Origin: Lepidonotus clava
Taxonomy: Eukaryota; Annelida; Polychaeta; Phyllodocida; Polynoidae
DNA length: 64,000 bases
Reading direction: 5' to 3'
NCBI GenBank assembly: GCA_936440205.1
Contig: OW387147.1
Span: 36,543,629-36,607,628 of the forward strand
Shown: positions 10,468 through 22,750 of the stretch, in pieces
Layout: each line of letters begins with the position of its first letter
Position numbering within the stretch: the stretch's first letter is position 1
Program-made: the position numbers and the translations under genes
The notes under the pieces: generated by a model
The model's input: the letters and a program-made list of their open reading frames with translations, nothing else
Database searches by the model: none
What the model was told of the DNA's origin: nothing

Positions 10468-11142
10468 TGTGAACTATAGAATTCTGTGTCCACTGTGCAG
10501 CCACATCAGCACAGGGCAGATCCAGTGTGAACTATAGACTTCTGTGTCCACTGTGCAACCACATCAGCACAGGACAGATTCAATGTGAAAAAATACTTCT
10601 GTGCCCACTGTGCGACCATATCAGCACAGGGCAGATTCAATGTGAACTATAGACTTCTGTGCCCACTGTGCGACCATATCAGCACAGGACAGATTCAATG
10701 TGAACTATAGACTTCTGTGCCCACTGTGCGACCATATCAGCACAGGACAGATTCAATGTGAACTATAGACTTCTCTGCCCACTGTGCGACCATATCAGCA
10801 CAGGACAGATTCAATGTGAACTATAGACTTCTGTGCCCACTGTGCGACCATATCAGCACAGGGCAGATTCAGAGTGAACTATAGACTTCTGTGCTCACTG
10901 TGCGACCATATCAGCACAGGGCAGATTCAATGTGAACTATAGAATTCTGTGCCCACTGTGCGACCATATCAGCACAGGGCAGATTCAGAGTGAACTATAG
11001 ACTTCTGTGCTCACTGTGCGACCATATCAGCACAGGGCAGATTCAGAGTGAACTATAGACTTCTCTGCTCAGTGTGCGACCATATCAGCACAAGACAGAT
11101 TTAGTGTGAACTAGAGACTTCTGTGCCCACTGTGTTGTCATA
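10468..11142 (+). repeat. 58-bp minisatellite, about 11.5 copies
   Basis: The head-to-tail unit begins tgtgaactatagacttctgt and contains actgtgcgaccatatcagca. Copies differ by a few substitutions, and the outermost ones are most diverged. A separated degenerate unit occurs at 11,398-11,461, so the array was once longer or seeded elsewhere. The unit has no open frame across copies. Confidence 0.93.
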
Positions 11143-12030
11143 TCAATGGAAATAGACCCCTAAAATCAACATGGTAACATGGCCATTTCTTAAATTGACA
11201 TGTGATAATTATGAGGCTTAGTGACATGAAGAAAAAAAGGTGAGATAACAAGGACTATTTCTTAATTTCGACATGTGACATGGAAGATTCTTAAAATCAA
11301 CAGGGAAATTCAAAATATAGCGAAGCAACCTGGCCATTTCTTAAATTCGACATTTGACATCGGGACCCTCCCCCATCTACACCCCTATACTAGCATAGGG
11401 TGGACTCAGAACAATAGAAATCTGTGCCCGCTGTGCGGCCATATATCCACAGGGCAGGATATGTTTACCACGTTAATTTTAGAGATTACTCAATGCTAGT
11501 TAGGCCTCATCTCGTTTCCACTGCAATCCACTTTATTTTATACCTCCTTCCCATGTATGTGCGCAGCTAGCTCTAGGTTGAGGGTACACTCTTTTGCTTT
11601 TGATTTAGATACTTATGCTTTTGGTCATGCTTTAACGTGAATTCTTCATTATTTTGGAAATTTAGGGAATTCTGCATTATTTTGGAAATTAAGGTTTCCC
11701 ATGAGGGGCCTTCCATCAAGTATGTACGCACCAAGGGGGGGTGGGGGGTCTGGAATTTTTGGAATTTTGCGTACGTTCCTATACAAATCCAATGCGTATT
11801 TTAGCCTTATGGGGGGTGGGGGGGGGTCTAGAATTTGTGATTTTTTGCGTACGTACTAAATGGAAGGCCCCTGAGTGTTTTTGGATATGGTAAGGTGGGT
11901 GGTTGGAATTTCTTTTTAGATGTTTCTTTTTCAGTTTGGAAGAGAAAGAACTACAACTTTTTAGAATTTATTTTAGGCTACCAACTAAGGATACCCTAGA
12001 GGGTATTCTCTATATGGGGGTCTAGATTGG
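11143..12030. other. non-coding flank of the 58-bp array
   Basis: Outside the MITE at 11,704-11,874 and the stray 58-bp unit, this stretch repeats a loose motif, ccatttcttaaattcgacat (around 11,180, 11,260 and 11,335). This suggests an old degenerate tandem. No gene is seen. Confidence 0.5.
11704..11874. mobile_element. 171-bp MITE with AGGGGCCTTCCAT ends
   Basis: Left AGGGGCCTTCCATCAAGTAT and right AAATGGAAGGCCCCT are inverted, and both contain a GTACG block (GTATGTACGCA / TGCGTACGTAC). The body has two G tracts. The superfamily is unclear and no clear target duplication is seen. Confidence 0.62.
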
Positions 12031-12242
12031 GGGGGGGGGTCCCGATGTCAGATGTCATATTTAAGGAATGATGGTGTCGCCATGCCAAACTTAAGAATAG
12101 GACCAGGAATTTGTAGAGGGGGGCCCCCAAAAACATGAATGTACGGGGGAGGGGGGCCCCCATTACACATGATTTAACAGGGGAGGGGGGGGGGCAAGGT
12201 CCATCACCCCCCCCCCCCCCCCCCCCCTGGATCCGCCCCTGG
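12030..12242. mobile_element. remnant of the CAGTGGCGGATCC MITE family with G and C runs
   Basis: It ends with CTGGATCCGCCCCTG (to 12,241), the family terminus, preceded by a long C run (about 12,207-12,227) and several G runs. The left boundary is not clear. Confidence 0.45.
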
Positions 12243-14879
12243 GATGTCGAATTTAAGAATCAGTCCTGCTGCTGTGTCGAATTAAGAATGGTTCTGTTGT
12301 GTGTTACTAGGCAGAAAATTGGACATGTCACCATGTCGAATTTAGTGGTCTAGACCCATTATATGAGAAGCCTGTTATATATTTCCATTGTGAGGCGTGA
12401 CTAGTAGAGGTATTTTCCAAAGGTTTGGATGTTGCATGAATGATCCTAGACACTGTGCAGACAGACTGTACTGAGCGACCAACTGTGAGCCAATCAGAAC
12501 CTATCTTGATCCATTAGAAGGTCCACTGAGCAGCCAAGTACCACCAGACGACCAGTCCTTTAACATCGTTTAAAAAGGAAAGTATACACTGTGGGCACAG
12601 AGCGGACAGGTGTGGTCCGTTTTGTATGTTACAGAGAGGACATGGTTGTATCGGGTGGAGCTGGAGAGCTGTGGAGGGATTGGTCTGGGGGAGGATGTTA
12701 CTGGATCTCCCGGGCCTAACGTCTCAAAAGGTTTCTGACGTTAGTAGGGCCTGTTAACAAAATATTCGTTACAGAGCAGATCAAAGGAATGTATTTGGAA
12801 CAAGACACCTCTGAGAAATAACTATGGGATCTGGGAGGGGAACCACCCTGAAATACCAGTAGGATGGATGTAGGGGTCATGTACGGGTATGGGTCTGATT
12901 TTGTATATAATAGCCTCTGCTAGTTTTATATGGCATTTCATAATGAACTGATCAAATAGATCCACAAAGAAACTTATTGATTCTATTAACATCTACGTTT
13001 TGTCTGCCTATACACGTACCTTTTCCAATCCCTTCTTAAGAATGTTGGAAAATAGTTAACAATTATCGTTTAATGTCAAGATACACTGATAGATATGGAA
13101 ATACGTGAAACTTTTTTTCTATAGGCCTATATTTGATCATCTTGGACATCAAAGTAGAATTGAAAATAATCTCCATAAAGCTTCTTTAGAAGTATGTTGG
13201 TTCATGTGGCAATGCAGTAGCGTCTGTAATCCACCTCAGCATTCCATATTCCTGACAGAATGTACAATCAGTCGGCGTACCACCCAACACTACTCACATC
13301 TGAAACCTGTCGCAGTGGTACACAAATTAGAAAGAGAAATATTTCATATCATTCTATCTAGTCTCCACATTCTACGTTCCGGTAAAAATACTTTGAGGTT
13401 GTTGGCACGTTAATTCCGGTATGAGTCTTACGTTTCTGAGATTAAGTCTGTTGGTCGGCTTCCTTCAAGCCTCCCGTCATAACCTTCGCTACTTTCATTA
13501 TGGCAGCAATAAACTAATTTTCCTCGGGCGTGGAATCGGAGATATTAAATCCAAGAACATTTAAACATGGCTTTATAAAATCAAGAGCAGGCGGCATTCT
13601 TCCATGGCGACAACATTTTCGGGGCTCGCCGCCAAACAGACAGAGGAGTAATTCAAGAGACCACTAGTAATTTGTAATAAGAAGACTATTTCAAATTCCG
13701 CTGAATGCCTCGGGTGAACCTAAATTTGATTCTCTGCCCGAATTGGCAACACCGATCTCAGGCCAAGCGTCTTCGCTGATGTTCATTGGCAATTCATAGC
13801 TAATTCCGGGGAAACAAAGATAATGTTCTTTTATTATTCCTAATTGGATCAAGTCCCCAAGAAATGTGTGCTTTTAAAAGGAAGGAGTTAGAATTTTGAT
13901 TGCGAAGGATTGCCTTTTTGATTGGATCATCACAGACCTGCGCCGCCCTGGAGGGACTCGCCAGGTGGAGCCACCTTCACGCGCATGCGCAGAGAGAGTA
14001 ATTGGAGGACAGAGAGCTGCACTGAGTGCCTGGTGTGGGAACTCACGTGGAAATGACAGGAGGGTAACAGCCGGGATGGTTGGATAGAAACGCTGCAGGT
14101 TATTTTAGAACTAGAAACATTCACTTTACGGATAATATTTTTACATTCGCCATTTCCAGGGATTATGCAGAGCTTAGCGTTGGCTTTTTTGTTGTTATTA
14201 AGTTTCCAAATTAGTCGGTCTCTTTGGGATTCAATCCCCATTTATCCCCTAATTGCAAACTGGATCAGCGCGCTACTTAACACTAAACTACACTAAATTA
14301 CACTTAACTATACTTAACCCTACTCTACATATAATCATCATGTTAAACATAAAAGGGATTCCATGCAAATAGTTCGTGCCCAACCCTTTTATGTACCTTC
14401 CAACTGCAGAGTTCTGTCTCAACTCTATCTAAAACTTGCGGAGTGTTTTCGGTAAGAAGAACCTTTACTAAATTCGATAGATTGAATTTCATCGCGATGC
14501 TATGTCGCATTGCTGCTTCCATGCTTGTTTTAAACAGCGTATCTACAGTAATATTAGAATTTAACAAAATGATAAATGTACTTGCCCTTCTCTTAAGACT
14601 ACAAATGGACTTAACATAATATATAAAAATCTTACATCTCAATTTCCTGACAGTCGGGGGAACGGTAAGGCCTGCATGTAATATATGCTATTCGCAATGT
14701 CTGGAATGTTTTAAATGTGGGTGTGTATTTCAGATAATTATTGTTGCAATATGAGCGATTGCACTGGGGATCCATTACAGGTATCATGTCCATGTTATTA
14801 AACTTACTTGTGATGGCCTTTACCACTCTATCACCTTACAATGTCGCCGCATCCAGAAAGGTCACTGTTTGTTACAGTA
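12243..14879. other. unique non-coding sequence
   Basis: No splice-supported frame is seen on either strand. The base composition is balanced and sequence-rich at 13,400-14,060, with few repeats, which would fit a conserved regulatory block. A run of degenerate acactaaact decamers lies at 14,276-14,330. Confidence 0.4.
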
Positions 14880-15226
14880 ATTCTCCCTACCACGAATAAC
14901 TGATTTACAGTATTTAAGGCACCCACAGGTAATTTGGACCAACTTTGTCGACAAAGCCATAGGAAAAACTATTGAAAATATACAATTTTTGCCATATATG
15001 TATATGTGTAATGAATGAATTTTCTAACTCAAAAGATTATAAACATAAAGAGGTACAATTTAAAAAAAAAGTTTATATCAATCTCCATCATGTTAAAACA
15101 CAACTAAAACCATGATTACTGAATATTTAGCTTTATGGTTTGTCGACATATTACCCAGAATGCACCTTGATTTATGATAGTCTGCAAGTAAAGCACATGA
15201 AATATGCTATCCGTGGTAGGGAGAAT
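14880..15226. mobile_element. MITE copy 1, ATTCTCCCTACC family
   Basis: Its ends are inverted: ATTCTCCCTACCACGAATAA on the left, GCTATCCGTGGTAGGGAGAAT on the right less one base. Inside are mirrored gtcgaca motifs. A second copy of similar length and ends lies at 61,275-61,635. There is no coding capacity. Confidence 0.75.
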
Positions 15227-15955
15227 TGTCATTGCAGATGAAACCAAGAGAAAAAGTGTCATTCTCTTCTTTTTCAAAAAAGAAATCCTAAATACGCTGC
15301 ACAAGGATGCATACACATTTGAATAGAAACATATAACATTTATATTATAAATTCCTATAACAATGTCTATGTAACGGCCAATGATGTTTGCCTTTCTCAG
15401 CCAAACCTAACACCCTTGACCTACACCCTCTAAGTATAACCAAACGGCATTGTTTAAAGCCTCAATAACTCGTCCATCGCCGGGGAGGCGTCAGTCCGTA
15501 CTCTCGTCCCTAGGGGACGGTGTGTACAATTGGTGTATTGGTTTTGGGTGGTTTACTATGGTCGGCCGGCCGTGTGTCTTCATTGAGGGGGCGGCAGGCC
15601 GGCTGGGGGAGGTAGCAGCCCGGTTAATCGGGTAGGGGTGATGGATACGGCCCGGGGAAGGCCACGTTAGCACGGGGAAAGCACCAGAACCACTACAATA
15701 GGCGGACTGTAGCAAGTAGGCCGACTGACCGGCGCTAAAATCGGCCGATTCTGTTCTGATAACTTGAACACCGACTCAGATTAAACTAGTACATACACAT
15801 GCTGCATACTAAAGTGTGATCAGATTAGGGTTGTATCTGTCTAGTTTATCACCGCTTCGGTCTGGTGGGCATGGGGCTTTAAGCCTTCATATCACTACAT
15901 GATTTGGACTGCTTATGATTAAGAAATTCATGACTTTTAAACAATAACATTGTAG
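15227..15955. other. GC- and CpG-rich island in otherwise AT-rich DNA
   Basis: About 15,480-15,740 is rich in CpG and includes ggccggccg and cggcccgggg. Open frames on both strands here are composition effects. It could be a regulatory island, but no RNA or gene is recognised. Confidence 0.35.
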
Positions 15956-16112
15956 AATACCATGCAATTTACATATAATTTGAAAAAGAATCTAAAACCA
16001 ATAATTGTAATGATGTATAGGCCTAATTATGTTTATGGTTACCCAATATCCCCATTGCCGGTTCCAGAAATCGGCAGTAAAATCGTCTAAGGGAACAAGG
16101 CCTTTAGGCTGG
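15956..16112 (-). mobile_element. MITE copy, CGATTTTACTGCCGATTT family
   Basis: Read on the minus strand it starts CCTAAAGGCC at about 16,112, then gives TTAGACGATTTTACTGCCGA and a body resembling the copies at 54.7 and 57.4 kb (GGGGATATTGG.TAACCATA.ACAT). The far end is not seen, so the copy is truncated or its terminus has decayed. Confidence 0.6.
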
Positions 16113-16513
16113 CACCCAGCATATAGGCAGTGAAGGGGAGGGGGGAGGAAGGGGTTGCTGGTACGTGGGGAGTCAACCCCCCCCCCTGGTATGACACTCT
16201 CGGCCAAGAATCCTCTCAGACTGCTAGCAGGGTCTGATATAAATCAGGCCCAGGACTTAATTATGTAGCCAGGCTCGATATGAGTAAAGGCCCAAAGTGA
16301 TGTTCCCTAGAGAGGGTCGGGGGTATCCGGGACACGTTGTCCTCGTCCCGCTTTAAGTGCACAGGGAATTATATCTCATATTGAGTTGACCGAATAAGTT
16401 GCTAAAATTCTTATCAATAAGAGGATTTATGAAATGCAAACTACTCTTTCCTTAGATTTGCATTTAGACCTAACAATCCGAATAAATTATTATAAATTAT
16501 TATAAAACAGATA

Positions 16514-16596
16514 ATATCTTTGTTATTCTGGCACTTGGGATCATGGACGTTGTATTATACCGTCCATGATCCCAAGTGCCAGAATAACAATGATAT
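16514..16596. repeat. 36-bp near-perfect palindrome, 11-base loop
   Basis: The arms 16,514-16,549 and 16,561-16,596 are reverse complements with one mismatch, around the loop ttgtattatac. The core gcacttgggatcatggacg is perfect. It would form a strong hairpin in DNA or RNA. Either a recent inverted duplication or a small RNA precursor is possible. Confidence 0.93.
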
Positions 16597-16599
16597 AAT

Positions 16600-16966
16600 C
16601 ATTAAGATTTAGAGTTTTGAAATACGAAACCCTAACTTCTAACATTGATGTTCACTTGGGCCTTCCAATTTACGTGCAACTGTTTTCACAAAAAAAAATG
16701 CCCTTCAATGATAGTACCTCCCAGGCCATGAAGCCGCTAGTTCTTAGTGTGAGCCACAGCCATGACCTGCTCAACACGGGCCCGTGAGCAACTGTGAGCA
16801 GTTCATGAGCTGGTGAGGAGCCTTGGGTGAGCTGCTCCTTAGCCGGCCCAGTGGACAGGCGTGAAGGGGGTCTGGGGGTAGACACCACGGTCTCATATTG
16901 GATCTGTCACTAACGGGCCGCCCGGAGACTGCCGGGTGTGGCTGGAGGCACGCGGCCAAGGCCACT
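16600..16966. other. non-coding, GC-rich toward its right end
   Basis: It has several short direct and inverted forms of gagcagttcatgagctg around 16,790-16,840. Frames on the minus strand lack splice support. No gene is recognised. Confidence 0.35.
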
Positions 16967-16969
16967 GGA

Positions 16970-17745
16970 GGAGGGGGGGAGGGAGAGGGGCATAGGGTGT
17001 CTAGGGAAAAGATGTGTGGGGAAGGGTGGAAAATGTAGAGGAGGAGGATGGGGGTGAAGAGGGGGATAGGGAGGTGAAGGAGGAGGAGAGAAGAAGGAGG
17101 AGAGGAGGAAGAGAGAAGGAGGAGAGTAGTGGTATAGGTGTAGTATAGGAGGAGGAGGAGGAGGAGGAGGAGGGGAGATGAGCGGAAGATGAGGAGGGAG
17201 GGAGGCGGAGTGGAGTAGGAGAGGAGGAGAGGAGGAGGAGAGGAGGAGGGGTAGAAGAGGAGGAGAGGAGGAGGAGAGGAGGAGGAGAGGAGGAGGAGGA
17301 GGAGGAGGAGGAGGAGAGGAGGAGGAAATGAGGAGGAGGAGGAGGAGGAGGAGAGGAGAGGAGGAAGAGAGAGGATGGGAGGAGGGAGAGAGGAGGAGCA
17401 GAGGTGGAGCAGAGGAGGAGGGGAGGAGGAGGAGGAGGAGGAGGAGGAGGAGGAGGAGGAGGAGGAAGGGGATAGGAGGGGGATAGGAGGGGGATAGGAG
17501 GAGGAGAGGAGAATGAGAGGTGGAGGAGAGGAGGAGGACGGGAGGAGGAGAGGAGGAGGAGAGGGGGAGAGAAGGAGGAGAGGAGGGGGAGGAGGAGGAG
17601 GAGGAGGAGGAGGAGGAGGAGGAGGAGATGGAGGAGGAAAGGAGGAGGAAAGGAGGGTTGAGGAAAGGGGGAGGTGGGGGAGGGAGGGGAAAGAGAGGGG
17701 AAGAGGAGAGGAGGAGGGAAGGAGGAGGAGAGGGGGAGTGGGTTA
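16970..17745 (+). repeat. polypurine tract, (GGA)n-rich, about 0.78 kb
   Basis: The + strand is almost wholly A and G, dominated by gga and gag triplets with uninterrupted (gga)n runs near 17,145-17,170, 17,415-17,465 and 17,590-17,630. Long Pro/Ser/Leu frames on the minus strand and Gly/Glu/Arg frames on the plus strand are by-products. Such tracts can adopt triplex (H-DNA) structures. Confidence 0.96.
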
Positions 17746-18236
17746 GGAGTGGACTCGGGAGAAGCTCGACAGGCGTCACGCTGTCGTCCCATCCCAGTAA
17801 CCAACCCCCAGCCCAGGACGTGCTCACGCCTGAGGTTGTTATTTCAATTACCATGGGTCAATTGTATATAGATGAACATGCCTTTTGATAGAGGCCTCTC
17901 GGAAATAAACATCTGAATGATGAAGTAGAACGATATGACTTTTTGTCATGCTCCGTTATTCTTTTATAAAGGTAGCTAGTCTCGATCTAGTGGGTCGAGG
18001 ATGAATAAAATAAAAATATAAAAATATATAAATATAAATGAGAGTGTGGTGTGTGGTTTCAACAAACGCCACAGAATAAATGAAATCATTCCATAAGGTA
18101 CGACATGAGCAGTGTCTAATGTTCGAAGAGTAATAATATTATTGTGGTGCATGACGCCAAGCATATATGGCAGAAAATATATCGTCCGGGTTGTCCATGA
18201 TATTTCATCATTTCATAATAAGCGGTACTTACTTAA
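17746..18236. other. non-coding spacer
   Basis: AT-rich sequence with a block of aaatataaa-like repeats at 18,003-18,035. No gene is seen. Confidence 0.4.
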
Positions 18237-18425
18237 GGAGGGTAATTGACTCAGTGGTAGAGCACTTGTCGGCTCATCCAAAGTCTTGGATTTAATTTCC
18301 AACACAGATCACGAAGAGATAATGCTTAGCTTCATGCATCTTTCTCCTTAAGTGTTCCACAACTTACCGAAGCTCTTGGGTGTGTGGTGTTCTGTCCCTA
18401 AGCACAAAAAGATCCCAGATTTCTA
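18237..18425 (+). mobile_element. tRNA-derived SINE, copy 1
   Basis: The head resembles a tRNA gene: a Pol III A box, tgactcagtggtagagcac, and about 35 bp later a B-box-like ggatttaatttcc. It is followed by a body, ctccttaagtgttccacaac, then ttaccgaagctcttgggtgt and gtccctaagcacaaaaagat. The minus-strand repeat at 34,430-34,615 shares head and body, so this is a mobile family. It is not a functional tRNA because no acceptor stem pairs. Confidence 0.75.
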
Positions 18426-18799
18426 TCAAAACTTATTAGAGCAGACATCTTGAGTTAGTTTCTCGTATATGGTACCAACATAACGAGTAGAGAGCTTCCC
18501 TTGTTTGAAACAAAGAGAAATAATAATTCACAACAAGTGGGAAATCTTCCTTAATTACAAATTCTCGATATTGCCCGTTTATTCTAATACTGGGGGAATA
18601 ATTTTGTCTTCGATCAAAATATTTTTCAAATTGTACCTTTATTACCATTGTTGTTAATCAAACAAGATGGTGTTTCAAAGTGGCGATCGGTTGAGTTTAA
18701 TTGCTCGTGAAAATGAGGGTCCGGCGTTGTGTGGATTTATCATTAATAATTAAGTTAGAATCATGGATATAGACGTATCAGAGAATCCTGAACAGTGTT

Positions 18800-19167
18800 C
18801 TAAAGGCCCGGCTACACTGCTCAACTCAACTCAACTCGACTGTCGTAGCTCCCACTGGCGCCAGAGCTTGCGACTGTCTGGTCTTAGCCCAAAACTCTAC
18901 CATGCCACAGGCTACGACGCGACCGTCGTATATAGGCCTATAGTATAGGGTAGTCCATTTAATAGTATATAATATGCAAAGCTATTGCACACCCCCCTAA
19001 GACCAAACCGTCGAGTCGTACATCTTCACCTTTTCAAGATGTAGGACTCAACTCAACTGTCGGGGGTTTAGCTACGACTCCCTATGCCACACTTTGAGAC
19101 TGAGGCCAACTCAACTCAACTCGACCATCGAGTTGAGTTCAGTTGGTCAGTGTAGCCGGGCCTTTAG
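18800..19167. mobile_element. 368-bp foldback MITE with CTAAAGGCCC ends
   Basis: The left end CTAAAGGCCCGGCTACACTG and the right end CAGTGTAGCCGGGCCTTTAG are perfect inverted repeats over 20 bp. Next to each end lie (CTCAA)n pentamer runs, themselves inverted at the right side. Short frames inside are not genes. Confidence 0.86.
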
Positions 19168-22100
19168 TCGAGGTACGACTGTGGGATACAATTCCTGTAG
19201 GAATAGAAAAGTCCTTTACCAAGATGAACTTCAAGGAGTCTTTATATTACTACTGAAGATATAAGAGAGATAACAGGCTGGTTTATTGTATCCTTACTTA
19301 TGGTGACTGTATCATTAAACTCATCTATCGAATCCCATTTAATACAGCTCTCTATTTTTCACCTTAATACCTCTTACTTACTATATCAAACACTGATAAA
19401 TTATGTTCCTCTCCATAGAAAAGCTTGAAGAACATAGACCCTAAATGTATACCTGAAGCTTTACTGAAATGAAAACAAAAGTCTATACATAATTTAGGAT
19501 TTCCATTAAGCTTCTGGAGAAGTTTACTGCTCGAAGTCTATGTGGCATAATTATGCTTATTCTGTTCTACCCTGTTTGTCAAATACACTCTGACATCGCA
19601 CTAATCTTATTATCTTTGGTTTTAGATTAGGTACAGTGAGGGTTAGATGTACTATGATATGATACAAGTATAGTTTCAGCGATAGGCCTATATCCTATAT
19701 GAAACTCCATTTCATATACTAACTGATGACTCCGTTGACTAACGTTTAGTCTGTCACTACAACTACACATACCGTATTACTGAAGAACAACCCATATTCA
19801 TGTAATAAGGTAAAACAGAATAATACAGTTTAGGTTCAGTAGTTTCCACCCGCCCTCTCCCCATATCCCATCACCAGTCGCCTCAGGCCTGGGTTGTCTG
19901 GGGTAGGCCCCACTTTGACGGTCACTCGGCTTCCCAAAGTCGTGTAAGTCGGAGAGAGGCAAACTTACCCGGCGCCTTCTCTATCCCATAATATACTACC
20001 CTTCACAAAGAGCCTAGAAATCCTATTATGAGGCCTTCACAGAGGACTTCTAAGCTGGTTAGCTACAGTTCTACTATTTTTCAGAGGGCGTTAGTATTAA
20101 ACACAATAGCTCCGTGCTTACTAGCTTTCAGCGTACATAGCTATTGAAATTTCAAGGAATGCTAGTTACCCATGTGCCTTTGTCAGAAATTCTTCCCCAA
20201 TGGCTGAAATACCTTCTGACCTTCACAATATAAATTAATGTTTATTAGACTCTATGTAAGAGACTGGTGATATTTCTGGGTTGGCAGAGTGTAAATCCGA
20301 TAAAACTAACTAAAACTGCCTCTCCTGAACACATGCTAGGACGAGACTATTTTGGTGTATACATGTACTTACCCTTCTATCTATGAGAAGAGCACATCAG
20401 GGGGTTGAAATAATTATACTGCAATGTAACAGTGCAATGAAACACTAACCTTCAATTTATTTTATTCATACATTTTCATTTAGATAGATAAAGGGCAAAT
20501 CTTTTTGCTTAATTTCAAGAGGTCAGCATGAAGATATATGCAGGTTGGTCTATGTTACACTGAATGTTAGGCATCCACATAATGCAGTAATCTGATTGGC
20601 TGAGGTGCACTCTACTCCATGTAACTCAATCTTAGTCTGCTAGGTAGCACCACCAGCAGTAGCTATCTGATTGGCTGATGTAGCACTTCAATTCAGTTAT
20701 TTCATGCCAAACTGTAAGAGCAAGTATACTATTTTGAAATAGAAGCTGGTACATAAAACCTTACACGTCTGTGGAATGATTCAGGGGAAATGATGAGAAC
20801 CAGCAAAAACCTTATGCACAGTATAGACACAAAGCAGGCATGTGTCTGTGCAGTAGCCATCATGTGGATGTTATATATGTCTGTTGAGTTGCAACCATGC
20901 TTTCCTCATGAATATGCATCTGTTACAGAATTTATTTACTAATTCTATTGTCATCATAATATAATTTAAAAATAAATTGAAGGGGAGAGTTCATTTCTAT
21001 CAAAATAGTTTTTTGTCATATAGCCTAAAGGCACTTGTTAATATGTGATAGTAGTTACAGATGAATATGAAACGCTTATGAAGGGTGAGTTTGAAAACAG
21101 CAAGTTGTATTTCCCCTCTCACTTCAAGAAAATAGGGATTTTAACCAAGACAGCCTAATATTTCATATTCATGTTAAACTGTGGCTGTTCCACTAGGCCA
21201 AATATATTTCTGTTAACAGTTTTCAAAATCAGATATCTTCATCTATATTCCTAAGATTTTCAGCCAAGACGGAGCATTATACGTGGGGGAATTTCGATGC
21301 TTGATTTCTGCACAACGGTGGTTTTTATGACATGGATATCTTTCGCTATTATGTTATTCACTATGCGACGGGCCACTGGTGGTCCCAGAGTCCGAGGTCA
21401 CCTGACAGATACCAGTAAGCAGCTGCTGCGTCCTTCTTCAAAAAGATCAGAAACTCACTTCTCCTCTTAAACGAATTTAGAGGGGGAATAAGATTTAATG
21501 ATGATCTATAGGGTAGGTATTTCAAGTAGCTTGCAGAGAGATCTAAACTAAAAGTTTTCCATCTTTACCTTGTGTTTATGTCATCAAGACTGATATGAGC
21601 ATATGGGATAAATTAAGCCGAACAGACTTGCCGTGCTCTGGGTTCGACTATTAGTCATTTGTTCAAAAGAAACAAAAAAAACAGCTACGCTATTAAATGG
21701 ATGGGAAAAGACGTTAACTGTGATGTCAATGCAGATGCTTCAGGGCATATCTTAACCGCTGACTGAGCCAAGCCATGCTGTTTTTCTCAAGATTTCTCTT
21801 TTTTTTCATTAACTGGTTATCCTATGCTTATACAATCATACAACCAGGCAGTGTGATTTACTTATCATGCCACTTTCATGAACCTAAATAAATTTCATGT
21901 CTGTTTACTTTTTGCCCACTGTGACGCAGGTGATTTTAACGGTCGAGCAAAAACACAGTGAAAAAGCATCATCTGCGTTTCTTGAAAAAAGACAGTCTGT
22001 TTAGGAAGGAGCGGTGAAGCGTTAGATTGAATATGGATTTTTGTGGCCTAACATGTTAATAGATATTTATGACAGTAACCGCTCGGTGGCTGCAGTGAGT

Positions 22101-22588
22101 TTGGACCGACTTATATAGTTAGACCTAAAGGGTAGAAAACGCACGCACATACCCAATCATTACGGGGTCCCTTCAGTCTGGGCGAATGCCTTGATATCTG
22201 ATATCAGACTCGGTGGCTTTGTTCAAATGATATCACTATAGCCCAGACTGTATAGCCCTTAGATTAGAAAACAAGCAGAAACAATGCTATAAAAATGGAG
22301 ATGGGTCTAACCTTTGATTATAATGAAGATCGGTAACCCTCCCATATACAGAATAGCAGTTATAAAGTGGGTCGACGTGTACTATTATATGCTCTGACTG
22401 GAAAGTACTCCAGTGCTATCCCGTATCGCACACTGGAGGCCACTGGGTGCATTCTGAGCAGGCACTGCTCTATGTTGTTCTCTGCAATTTACACACAGAA
22501 ACGCATTCAGACTCAATATATAGCTTAATGGTGGTGCGTGTCTGTACTTTATACATCTTGAAAAACATTACTGATTTGCCACATTCTT
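19168..22588. other. unique non-coding region
   Basis: No supported gene. The sequence atctgattggctga occurs twice (about 20,590 and 20,665), giving two inverted CCAAT boxes, and catccacat at 20,573 has an inverted partner near 20,860. This may be an old element of about 300 bp or a regulatory module. Confidence 0.35.
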
Positions 22589-22750
22589 CAGGGATGGATT
22601 TAGGGGGACGGGTTGGTGGGGCATGCACCCCACACTATAGTTTTTTCAAATCTAGATTTTCTTTATGTAAAACTCTAGCCCTGAAGGGGCGCCTTAAAAC
22701 TTTACATGAAGGTGCTCCCCCCCATTCGAAAATACCTGGATCCGTTCCTG
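22589..22750. mobile_element. hAT-like MITE, CAGTGGC family
   Basis: It begins CAGGGATGGATTTAGGGGGA and ends CCTGGATCCGTTCCTG, inverted to the start. The body is 162 bp and carries the family's gcatgcacccc and C-run motifs. Confidence 0.6.

Noticed and set aside
16910-17854. Long Pro/Ser/Leu-rich and Gly/Glu/Arg-rich open frames
   Set aside because: They are read through the purine tract on either strand. Stop codons are simply rare in such low-complexity DNA.
18237-18310. Functional tRNA gene
   Set aside because: The A and B boxes are present, but the acceptor and anticodon stems do not pair and a shared SINE body follows.
20560-20880. Possible 300-bp MITE with catccacat ends
   Set aside because: The inverted match is short and imperfect and no target duplication is visible, so it was left inside the non-coding entry.
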